This document shows, piece after piece, positions 21,071-30,369 of a DNA stretch of 64,000 nt. The translations under genes were made by a program, and so were the position numbers. The notes under the pieces were generated by a model. The model saw only the letters and a list, made by a program, of their open reading frames with translations, searched no databases and had not been told where the DNA came from. Location of the stretch: positions 1,659,330 to 1,723,329 of the forward strand of contig JAJEKV010000056.1 in the NCBI GenBank assembly GCA_021234155.1. Reading direction: 5' to 3'. The stretch comes from Isoetes taiwanensis (taxonomy: Eukaryota > Streptophyta > Lycopodiopsida > Isoetales > Isoetaceae). The stretch's first letter is position 1, and every line of letters starts with the position of its first letter.

Positions 21071-24000
21071 ATGGAGGGTGAGAATTCCAATGGAAGTGAT
21101 GGTTCTAAGCGCAAGTATGCCGACATTGGCCAGTGTTATGCTACAAAACAAATAAAGAAGCGTGTTGACAGGTCGGTGGATTGCATCCTCGATTGCCGGC
21201 AAACGCCGGTCGAGATCAAAGAATAGTTTTTGTGATCGTTTGTTGCAAGATGACAGGCTTTTTTCTGTTTTCGAACCTGTAATTGGAAATCCTTTCGAAG
21301 TTATTGTTATGAAATCAATGATCAGAAACTTGAAAGATGGGCTTCAAGAAGTAAAGTTTGCTAATAGCAAAGATAAATTGGCTGCAAAACATTCACTGTT
21401 ATCAATGATTGTTGAAAGGAAAGGAGATATAAACAAGAATGTTTCTTCAAAATTGCTAAAGATACTGACCAAGAAATTTATCCAAAAGCTGCAGCAAGAA
21501 GGAAGATAATGTCATTAAGTGGAGCAAATGTATGGGCTTTGGCGGGGAAGGATGCCAAGATCAAATAGAATCGATGATTCAATCAAATGTCAGGTTCGTG
21601 AATTTTGGCTTGACAATACCAAAGTTTCACCAAAGGTTAGAGATGTCATGAAGAGGAGAACACAAGCAATACAATACCTTGATATCTCACAGGTTTGCTC
21701 TTGTAATTGAATCAATTCAGTTTTGGAGATTATGTTTTCTTCCAAAATTCTTTCATGACTTTCTTCTGTACATTCTACATCTGTTCGAGTGACCTGTTAA
21801 TGAATACACATGGTTTTCATGAAATGTATTGCATTTTACATTGTTTACATTTATACATTGTTTACATAGTAGCAGAAATCTTGCAGTGATGTGCTATTAG
21901 GTACTTTTTAGATGTACATCCATTAACACTTACATGTCCATGCAGCTGCATTTACATGTACTTGAATATCAAAATTACATCATTTTACATTTTAGTGTAC
22001 TTTCAGGTAATGAAGCCAAACAAATCAGACATATGTACATTAGTTGTACTAATATTGTAACATTAATGTGATGTACTAATATTGGAACATTAATTAGATG
22101 TACATTGGATGTACATTGGATGTACATTGGATGTACATTGGATGTTCAGTGGAACTGTTGGCTGTACATTAGATGTACTGATGTACATTAGATGTACATT
22201 AGATGTACAGTAACAGATCAGTGGAACTGTTGGATGGACATTTTATGTACATAGAACATACATTAATTGTACAATAGTATAGTTCAATACTCTTTTGGCA
22301 TCTGGTTGCCGACATCATTTTGCTAACATGGTCTTTAATGCTTTTGTTATTGCGATACCGAGCTTTATCAACGGTTTGTATATCGAGAATCCTCGATACC
22401 AAAATTAGCCCGACGGTTCGAGTATATCCGAAACCTGATTGCATAAGGAAGTTGAAGGAGAGAAACACATGTTGTTGTGTCAAACATGAGCAAGCAGATC
22501 TGTACAGAAAGGCCTTCAATGATATGAGGAGATCCCTACATGTTAATTGCACTTGCTGCTGCAGTGTCTGTGCATCCCAGCAAAACAATGGAGTATGTCA
22601 AGCAAACAAGAAGACTTTTGATAATGTTAGTATCTTGTGGAGGTCAACAGTTTGCGAGAAATATGTGACGGATGAATGGCATAAACTAAAATGCATCAAA
22701 GGCAAATGTGATGAATGTGGAGTGAAGAAATTAGACATCTGTCCAAACGAGGAAGATGGAATTCAGAATGTGGACTGGCAAGTATATGCATATGTCAATG
22801 AGCCATCCAAAAAAGGTACATCCAGAAGGCTTAGATTAGTTGATCAGAATGACAAAGCATCTGTTTTGTTAAAGAACATGAAAAATCAGCTTGCTAAGTT
22901 TACAGATCATAACTTTACAGCACACTGGCAGAGCAAACAGTTTAAAAGATGTGTTGAGAAACTCCCGGATAATAGTGTGTTGTCTGTTGTTGACTTTGCA
23001 GAAAACTACACATTGAAACCAGGGACAGAAGTGCAATCCGAACATTGGAATCCTGATCAAATTAGTATTTTGGTCCATATTTCAATGATGAAAATAGAAG
23101 GTAAGCTTAAAAAAACAGTGCATTTCTATGTTTCAGATGACAGGAAGCATGACACTCATTTTGTGCAACATGGTTTTAAATTGCATTTGGGGTGGCTTAA
23201 GAATAATGGAGGTGGACACATAAACCTTCATTATGTGTGGTCGGATGGTTGTGCATCTCAATTCAAATCTGCACGGGCATGGTATGGAATCTGTAGATAC
23301 CATGTTGAAAATAAAATTCGAGTGATATGGAATTTCTTTGGATCTGGCCATGGGAAAGGCACACATGATGGCGAGGCTGGTATAGCAAAGTTGTGGCTTG
23401 AGAGCGAGCAGAGAAAACAAAATGGCATGCGGTGGCAGTGTAAAGCGGCTTGTGCAGTTTTAAGGGCCAAGGAATCGGATTGTGAAAGGGTGTTTTGGGA
23501 GGTTGGAAAAACAGATGTGAACAGGCAGCAAGCATTCAATTGCAAGACTTTACCTGGTACTCAGCAGATACATTCTGTGTCAACTATAAACCCAGAGATC
23601 CAACAAAGTTGCTATGCAGACCACTCTCGTGCTTTTGTGATGCTTGCATTAACTTCAATTGGTTGAATTGTGAGAACATTAAACATTGTGGAGAATGGTC
23701 TCTAAAAAGTTTGGAGCCCACAGATCATATTGCCTCTCGTGTTGAAGCTGAAAATGATGTGGATGTTTTGTATGCAGAGGGGCGAGGGCTGGTTTAGATG
23801 ACAATTGTAGTCGCTTTTTGGATGTATTTGTGTCTTTTACAAAGACACCAGACAATGTGGAAGGTGTTTCATACTATGTTCTCATGTGCACCAGGGAAAA
23901 GCATGCATTGGAAGGAGATTCAATTGATGACTATAGAAATGAATACTCTGCTGGCACTAGTGTCATTGAAGGACAATATTATGAACTAATCCCAGGCTGC

Positions 24001-24099
24001 CACAATAAGTATAAACTGCTTCCTACTAAGAATGTTTTGGTACCTGCAGAATCTGTGATTGGGGTTCGAATTCCATTCAAGAAAGTAAAAACAAAGTGA
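21071..24099 (+). pseudogene. Sola-like DDE transposase with introns and frameshifts
   Basis: Start MEGENSNGSDGSKRKYADIG at 21,071. The frame shifts by one near 21,200 to CDRLLQDDRLFSVFEPVIGN, then again near 21,500 to a region ending VREFWLDNTKVSPKVRDVMK. A donor-like CTCACAG/GTTTGC near 21,694 opens a TGTACA-rich probable intron to about 22,350. The large frame 22,320-23,666 has a Cys-rich N-terminal part (CTCCCSVC, CIKGKCDECG). The catalytic block follows: VVDFAENY (Asp 225), WSDGCASQFK (Asp 309) and GSGHGKGTHDGEAG (Glu 352), a DDE triad numbered within this frame. The C-terminal part needs two more frame changes (near 23,550 and 23,800) and ends at 24,099. It acts on element ends by cut-and-paste if functional. 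This copy appears inactive unless unseen introns restore the frame. Confidence 0.75.
22018..22275. repeat. TGTACAT array in transposase intron
   Basis: At least a dozen TGTACA palindromes, including four consecutive units of TGGATGTACAT near 22,096-22,145. Confidence 0.9.
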
Positions 24100-24279
24100 A
24101 AGGGGCAAGCCTGACATTTCACTTGCCAGATGAAGTCCATGAGACATTGTTATCACAACTTCCAGCAATTATAGATGACATGGACTAAGTCAGATCTGTA
24201 GTACTTTCCTGCAATATTGTAATACTTTGTTATAAGAACTGAAGAACTGGACTACTTCAGAAGTGCATTATGTACATCA

Positions 24280-24309
24280 ATGTACATAAGATGTACATCT
24301 TATGTACAT
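24280..24309. terminator. 30-bp perfect palindrome between convergent units
   Basis: Perfect palindrome containing three TGTACA words, centred on GATGTACATC. It lies between the transposase stop (24,099) and the stop of the leftward unit (24,504). A role in 3'-end formation of either transcript is inference. Confidence 0.5.
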
Positions 24310-24503
24310 CTGTTGTACATTCCAGAAATATTATAAAAATTTGTTAAGTGTAAGTTGATTAGAATTGAACACAAGAAAGTTGAATTGCATAAACATTAAA
24401 AATGGTTTCATGGCAAAGATAAGAAATGGACAGGTTTTCATGTACAAATGGTTGATATATTTATTGTGGACATAAATACAACACACCCGAAAATGAGCAT
24501 GGC

Positions 24504-24952
24504 TCATAATTCATGACCAAGCTTCAAAATGTCAGTAGGAGCCTGATATCTTATGACTATTGCATCATGTCTTCCAGCCCGCCGAGAGGCTGAAGAGATA
24601 TCCTCTAAAGCAGTAGTCCATGCGGTTTCTATAGCATGTGCCACTGGCAAACCTTTCCATCCTACATGGCCTGCATCTTCGGGACGCGTGCCTTCCCCAA
24701 GGGTTGTGCAACAAGTGATTTCTTTGCCAATATACCTTTCATGATTGCTCGTTCCTCATAATTTTCAATTTGCTCAACCTTTTCCCAAAGTTCAGGAACA
24801 GCAGTATAGAGGCGATAATCGGTCCCCAACCCTATGTACTTGCAGCTTGTGTTGGTTTGTATTACCTCTGGGTGCAGCAGAACTCTATCTCTTAGTTTCT
24901 TAATAGTCTTTTGTGTTTCAGTCCATTCATCTACAAAGCAAATGAAGATCAC
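24504..24952 (-). pseudogene. C-terminal region of the leftward cargo unit
   Basis: Frame 24,952-24,662 (WTETQKTIKKLRDRVLLHPE, then GLGTDYRLYTAVPELWEKVE) shifts by one near 24,690. It then continues GWKGLPVAHAIETAWTTALE to a TGA at 24,504-24,506. No family recognised; helical and charged. It lies downstream of the HAD-like exons and is probably the C-terminus of the same protein or a following small one. Confidence 0.5.
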
Positions 24953-25046
24953 TTAATTATGTATACACACTCATAATTGTACCAATAAGAAAGACAGTAA
25001 GAACAGAGTACTCAAGTGCAATGAACAAAAACTTTGATACATATAT

Positions 25047-25816
25047 TCATAACATTTGAATTTGTACATCAGTCAAAGTCTGTACCAACAATGGGCCAGT
25101 CGAGAGGCCAATAACATGATGGCAGTTTCTCCATTCCTTGCTCCGTATATTGACTAAATTTAGGCAGCAGAGCACCAGCAAAATCTGTTCCACCTGCTCT
25201 GATATGCCATCTGCTGCATTAGTCATTGGATGCTCTTTCACATAAACTATACCATCTTCGGCCATTTTGAATCCATTAAGCCATGGAATGAGCTCCATGA
25301 CAAGCAATCTGTCACCAGCTAATATCGGTGTCCAAGAGAAAGGACATATGTAGCTTCCTACAGGATTCAAAGTGGATTTGTATCTTTCGTCGTCGATCAG
25401 AACTGTATGTCCATAGTACTCTGGGTACTCTTTCCATACCACAACTAATGGTTTCACAAACAACCCCTTTTGAGGTTCAGTAGGGTGTTTGTGTGGCAGA
25501 GTCCAACACTGCTCCTGGCTGTAAACAAACTTCAGCTTTATGGAAAAAGCATCACAAATATGTTCCACAATTGGTTGAAGATTTTTAGAAGTGAGTGAAG
25601 ACCAGATGGCAACATCAAACCCTTCTCTTACAAATGCTACTTGTGATGCTAACCACGGCTGCGATTAGAAAAACCTGTTTCCTATATTAAATTGAAGCTC
25701 ATCTTTCTGGATCTGTTGGTATCTTGAGTTAATATTTTCATTCTTGTGCACACTCTTGCCCAACACAGAATTTAAGTCAAAGATAATGAGCTTTCTCCCT
25801 GAATTAGATGATTCAC
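25047..25816 (-). pseudogene. FCP1/HAD-like phosphatase domain in cargo unit
   Basis: The exon starts after acceptor TTGCTGACAG at 25,817. Motif I is KLIIFDLNSVLG, with the DLN form seen in plant FCP1-like proteins. Then come FDVAIWSSLTSKN (motif II), KPLVVVW (motif III lysine) and HTVLIDDERYKSTLNP (motif IV, two Asp). This order is that of FCP1-type HAD phosphatases. The second Asp of DxD is Asn, so activity is doubtful. One in-frame TAA falls between motifs I and II at about 25,665. Its position inside transposon ends makes it cargo; its role there is unknown. Confidence 0.65.
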
Positions 25817-26004
25817 CTGTCAGCAAGAAAACACTTGAGATTCACAATTTATAATTACATTTCAGGACACAAAAAACACATTGATAATTACGATTGTTAT
25901 TTGCAATGGTGTAAGTGAGACAAATAAATTAATTTTTTCATTACTTATTGAGTACAAAGAAGCTCGGAGCATGGCTCATACAAAACTGTAATTTACAAAC
26001 AAGT

Positions 26005-26131
26005 CAAAGGGACTATCTACCCTGTGTAGGAACAACTGCTTGTATATTCATCTCGCCTTCTACAATTAATGCCTCCATTAGATGATCCCTCCGTGACTTG
26101 GCATAGGCATCAGTGAACCAACTGGGTGTCA
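26005..26131 (-). CDS. Small exon of the cargo unit
   Basis: After acceptor GCACCATGCAG the minus strand reads MTPSWFTDAYAKSRRDHLME and on to VVPTQ. A donor-like GGTAGATAG follows near 26,018. It links in order to the HAD-like exon. Confidence 0.45.
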
Positions 26132-26199
26132 TCTGCATGGTGCACAAGTATTAGAGGACTATACCAACAAATAACTAATAGGAAAATAACATGTTCTAC

Positions 26200-26830
26200 T
26201 TACAAAAATGGAGCTTGGTACATTGCATCAACCACGGCATCTATGAATTTGTGCATGTAAGCCACAATGTACATGCAAGGGTTCTTTGGTACTAGTTTCG
26301 GCATTTTAGGACGGAAACACGGGAGCATCAAAGTTCTTCCTACCATGGTTTTAAATTTGTTGGATCCGAGCATCATGTTATTGATCACAAGCTTATGAAA
26401 CCACGCAAAATTGCAATGTGAGAATAAATCAAGCATAAGAAATTGCAATATGAGAATAATCAAATCATAAAAACAAAACGAAACTCATACTTACTTACGG
26501 ACCACTTTAGCATCGGGTACATAGTCTTTGACAGAGAGAGGATCGTATACTTGGGCTAGCTATAGATGGAAAAGAGCTTTTCGGTGGACCAGCAAGCACA
26601 AGTATTGCCAATGCCACATTTGGGCCCTTAATTGGAACAAATATGTATTGGCATCTTGCAATCAAAATGCCATCCAGCCCTTCCTTTATGTTTGTGTTCT
26701 GTGCATCCCCCCCCTGTTCTTGAGGGAATTCACAAAATTCTGGAAGGTGTCCGGTCGAACCGTAAAAAACTTGTGTTTCCAATCAGATGGAAGACTGCTA
26801 CAAAGGTACCTGCACACAAATCCAGATTAC
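26200..26830 (-). pseudogene. Ulp1 (C48)-like cysteine protease remnant in cargo unit
   Basis: From acceptor TTGTGTGCAG near 26,810 the minus strand reads SDWKHKFFTVRPDTFQNFVN. A frame slip in a run of C (plus) near 26,708-26,716 leads to CQYIFVPIKGPNVALAILVL, and another frame reads VYDPLSVKDYVPDAKVVR before donor GTAAGTAAG. The exon ending at 26,206 reads KLVPKNPCMYIVAYMHKFID before GTAAGTAG. The order PI..(H)..LAI, YDPL, N-x-C-x-YIVAYM mirrors the His-Asp-Cys layout of Ulp1 proteases. Asn stands where His is expected. Assignment is tentative. Confidence 0.4.
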
Positions 26831-27324
26831 ATATTAATACATAAGCTGAGTGACTTAGGGAATGAAATAACATAAATATGTTGAAATGCTAGCCTACCTC
26901 CCATAGACATCTACCATCTTAGAGGTCAAGTCCGACTTCAGCCGTGAGAACTTCGTCAACATCACTTTGAAAGATAGAGGGTGCGGGCTTAGGAGGGCCG
27001 GTCCCTATAAGGAGTGAATGGAACCAACCTTTTGGTCGGTTCACTAAACGTACAAAGGAAACAACAAGCATTAGCAAAAGAATATAATTGTATATTACTC
27101 ACCTTGTAAATTCATCACCTTCAGCATCTTCTGAGGACTGCTGCACCTTATTTGTTATCACATCAATATTTGCTTGTAGATCCTCTTCCTCTTAGGTTCC
27201 GGCTTCGGAAGGATCGGGGATCAGCTTCCTTCACGGCCTGTGATCGTGTCCTATGTACAAAAAAAATGTGGTTAATTACCATAAATCTGAGATGTTTAAC
27301 AAAATTAGTTCATCTTGGACATAC

Positions 27325-27640
27325 CTCTTTCTAGGTGGTGGTGGCACTTTTTTGCCTGGAGATTTTCTTTTCGGAGGAGGACATTTTTTGTTCTTTGGAG
27401 ATTTTGCCTTTTTTTTCCTTTTGGAGTGCCATCACCAGCATTCTTTTGCCTCCTCTTTGCGGTGGACTCAACTACCAACTCGGCTTCCTCTTCCCTGGTA
27501 TCTCCTGGGTTAAAATCTGGATCTGTGTCCTTTGTAGCTTCTTCTGTAACAGGTCCAGAACTGGGACCTGCAGATGATGCTGAGACAGAAGCTGAATCTT
27601 TCTTAGCTTCTCCAATTACTAATTTAGCACTTGGTGATGA
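27325..27640 (-). CDS. Disordered linker with nuclear-localisation-like basic cluster
   Basis: Minus-strand frame: Ser/Ala/acidic stretch (TDPDFNPGDTREEEAELVVE) then a Lys/Pro-rich block (KRKKKAKSPKNKKCPPPKRK). It ends at donor AAAG/AGGTATGTCC near 27,325. One slip in an A-run near 27,415 may be needed. It resembles a nuclear localisation signal in a flexible linker. Confidence 0.45.
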
Positions 27641-27732
27641 AAGAGTTTACATTGCGGCGATCATTGAAGGCTCTGCACTTTTGCAAGCTGCTTTTAGCTT
27701 TCTCAAGTGCCATCCTCTCAATTTCCTCAACT

Positions 27733-27945
27733 TCACTTTGCCATGTTCGAGGAGGCCTTTTGCGGAGATGGTTCTATTCTTGCGCTGTAAATGTCATTGG
27801 TGATCCGGAGCTGGAAGATTGAGGGTCTACGATTGATGCGCTTATTATGCTCGGTAAAATCTGTAAAGAGAGTCGATGCAGATGGCTCAAGAACATCGAC
27901 CATTAAAGCCGCATACGGGATAGGAACGACCTCATCCGCAAACAA
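27733..27945 (-). CDS. Exon-like piece of the cargo unit
   Basis: Leftward frame with ADEVVPIPYAALMVDVLEPS and HNKRINRRPSIFQLRITNDI. Compact and protein-like; family not recognised. Sits between the coiled-coil and linker parts. Confidence 0.4.
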   Translation of the reverse strand: MFADEVVPIPYAALMVDVLEPSASTLFTDFTEHNKRINRRPSIFQLRITNDIYSARIEPSPQKASSNMAK

Positions 27946-27999
27946 ACAAATGATCTAAATTTCAATAGACATAAAAGAACATGAAAGCAGAACTAATGA

Positions 28000-28450
28000 G
28001 AAATATCACGGTACATTTCGCCAAGCATGTACATTTCATGTACATAAAATGTACCAAATGTGCGTAACTACATTTAACTATAGCCAAATGTACATGTACA
28101 TGTTCCTCAATGTACATAGAGGTACCTCAATGTACCGGATGTACCCGGATGTACCAAGTATCCGGTTAGGGAATGTAGATCTATGCCCAAAAAAAAGCAC
28201 ATATATGTAAAAAATGCACATACTTATGAATCCATCTAGAGATGCACTCTAAAGATAAATGCATGTACATCTATTTGCAGATGTAGACTCCATTAGAGAC
28301 ATGTACAACTGATACAACTGCAGTCCAAGCTCAAAAATAAAAGCATCAATAAACAAGCAAATATATGCCTATGTACCCTCGCACTTCTGGGACGTACACT
28401 AAAAGTTATACATGTACAAGGAATAGCAATGCACTGAAAGCCATACATGT
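28000..28450. repeat. TGTACA/GTAC-rich stretch
   Basis: Repeated TGTACAT, TGTACC and ATGTACCGGATGTACC words, probably intronic in the cargo unit. Same word class as 22,018-22,275 and 24,271-24,322. Confidence 0.8.
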
Positions 28451-28509
28451 AGAACTATGCAGATTACAATAACAAATATGAATGAAGAGAAATATAAGTT
28501 TAAATTAGT

Positions 28510-28940
28510 TGAGAGCAATGCATACCTTTCACCAGGGGAAACCAAGCTGAATCGAATGCCCTCATCCCGGATGCAACCTTTTATGCAATTACGTCTTTCA
28601 TGGACCCGGATAACACAAGCGTAAGAGGCAATAAGCATCTCGCATGGAGCTAGCAACAACAAACCGGTTTTGCCAAAGCCTTGGCCACAACAAGTACATG
28701 AACTGAATGTGATGAACTGCTCTATAGAAGTAGCTCCTACGAGGGTAGGGCCTCGGGTGCGAGAACAATAGGTCCTGCTCTTCCCATGAAATCAAAATCT
28801 GTGAATGCCTTTCTTTGAACCAATTCAATGCAATTAAGTTTTTCCTTTGCTTGTTCAATTGAGATTTCATGCCTTTCAATGTCTTTAGTTGCTTCACGCA
28901 AACCAATTTCTAGCTTAGAAGAGTCTTTGTTCTTTATCAT
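28510..28940 (-). pseudogene. Coiled-coil region of cargo unit
   Basis: Frame from 28,940 reads MIKNKDSSKLEIGLREATKD then a Glu/Lys heptad-like run to CIELVQRKAF, ending at 28,737. Further left another frame reads APCEMLIASYACVIRVHERR and FSLVSPGER up to about 28,525, probably after an intron. Predicted coiled coil by eye; no domain name assigned. Confidence 0.4.
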
Positions 28941-29260
28941 GTCTACTCATAACCAAGTCTTCCAACTTGTACTTCAACACTCAGAACATAACTTGATTTC
29001 CAAAGCGGGATCCGGGACAATTTGTCAAATTCTGTTTTGTCTCATCTATTTTTCGGCAGGTCTGGCTGCGCAGATCTTGGATAGCATATCCTTTCTACCC
29101 TCAATCCGGTGATGACCTTCAATGCATCCCTCCTTTTTTTCTTCCGGTGCTTCTACTTCATTCAATAGGTTAGTTTTTCTCCTCCAACCCATGCTTAAGT
29201 AAGCGCTTTATTGTGTCAACATCGATCTAGAATAACCGGGGCTCTAATATTCTGGCTGCG

Positions 29261-29739
29261 CTACGATGTCTGTTTGATAGTTGAGGATTTACCTGTTGTA
29301 GGGTCCTCTGTAACGTCTGAAATGAGGGTTTTGGCAAGATCTTTGGCGGTCCTAGCCACGTCCATCCAATCAACAAGCCGTCCCTTCAAGTGAAGAGCAA
29401 ATGCTCTGGCAAAATAGGTTGAAATATAATGGTTTGTAACTTTGTTTCTTGCCATAAACCAATTCATAATATTTAAAAAATCATCTTTCCATCGCGCTCG
29501 GATTCTCCCTTCCTTGAATCCTCGTGCGTTTTTGGAGCTTCACCCCATACCTCGTTCATAACCATCTCTAGGTTGGGTATGTGGGCCTCTGCATGTTTAT
29601 CACGGAGGTCTTTGGCTTGGATCACCTCAGAACCCAAACGTAAACTCCTTGGAGGTAAAATTCCACTGCCGGAAGCACTGGCATCTTGCTTTGGCTGTGG
29701 TGATGAGCAAGCACTCATCTGGGGGCGTTTTGGGGCCAT
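29261..29739 (-). pseudogene. N-terminal region of cargo unit
   Basis: Start MAPKRPQMSACSSPQPKQDA at 29,739, 255 bp inside the right end of the transposon. A Ser/Pro-rich tail is followed by EVIQAKDLRDKHAEAHIPNL. The frame ends at 29,473 while an overlapping frame continues WKDDFLNIMNWFMARNKVTN and GRLVDWMDVARTAKDLAKTL to 29,261, so a frameshift or unseen intron lies near 29,500. Function unknown. Confidence 0.5.
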
Positions 29740-29972
29740 AGCTAGATGAAGAATTCGTGATCGGAATTCAAGCAGAGAAGGCAGGGGCGGGATAGTGAAC
29801 GAGAGGCAAACCAAGAAAGAATTTGGGAAAGAATTTCAAAATCCGATAATTGCGGGTTCAGAGTAGTGGATAGCCATTAATCATGGCAGTTACTAGCTGG
29901 TCATGATGACAGTTATTCCAAAAATGTGCATTCGTTACATATGTATATGTACAAAAAGGGCTACATTTATAG

Positions 29973-29994
29973 ACACCCTTTCATGCTTTTACCC
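29973..29994 (-). repeat. Right terminal inverted repeat
   Basis: 22 bp, perfect complement of 20,754-20,775, followed by the GTGG target duplication. Confidence 0.95.
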
Positions 29995-30199
29995 GTGGCT
30001 CCAAATTGGAACTATGGGGTAAAAGTAGAAAAGATTTACATCTCTTAGGATAAGATTTGTAAGATTTGATTTGATTTGTAAGATTTGATTTTTATGTGGA
30101 ATGAAAATTAAATTATTATGAAAGCATGGTGCATTAGATGTAATTTTTGAAAGGTGGTAATTGTTGTTATAACACAATAGGCCTAACAAAATTACATCA

Positions 30200-30369
30200 G
30201 TATCGCGGAGATACAATTAAGTAGTACCGTGGAGGTACGAAAAAATACTAATGTATCGCGGAGATACAATAGTTTAGTATCATGGAGATACTATCAAACA
30301 GTACCACGGAGGTACAAACGATAGCAATGTGCCGCGGAGGTACAAGGATATATCGTACTGTGGAAGTAC
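30200..30369. repeat. Seven phased 15-bp quasi-palindromes
   Basis: GTATCGCGGAGATAC, GTACCGTGGAGGTAC and five variants start at 30,200, 30,224, 30,253, 30,277, 30,301, 30,329 and 30,355 (24-29 bp apart). The arms keep pairing: GTAT goes with ATAC, GTAC with GTAC, and in the last copy CT with AG. The GGA core is fixed. Confidence 0.95.

Larger units (their letters stand above)
20754..29994 (+). mobile_element. Sola-like DNA transposon, 9.24 kb, complete ends
   Basis: Perfect 22-bp terminal inverted repeats: GGGTAAAAGCATGAAAGGGT at 20,754 and its complement ending at 29,994. They are flanked by GTGG on both sides (20,750-20,753 and 29,995-29,998), a 4-bp target duplication. It sits in a retrotransposon gag. 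It carries a rightward DDE transposase (21,071-24,099) and a convergent leftward multi-exon unit (29,739-24,504). Four-bp duplications are known for the Sola superfamily, and the transposase style fits; the superfamily call is an inference. Perfect inverted repeats suggest recent movement, yet the genes carry frameshifts. Confidence 0.85.

Noticed and set aside
22869-23545. Leftward frames opposite the transposase
   Set aside because: Shadow of the coding strand.
30200-30369. CRISPR-like array
   Set aside because: Units are short quasi-palindromes with variable sequence and no spacer pattern; eukaryotic context.
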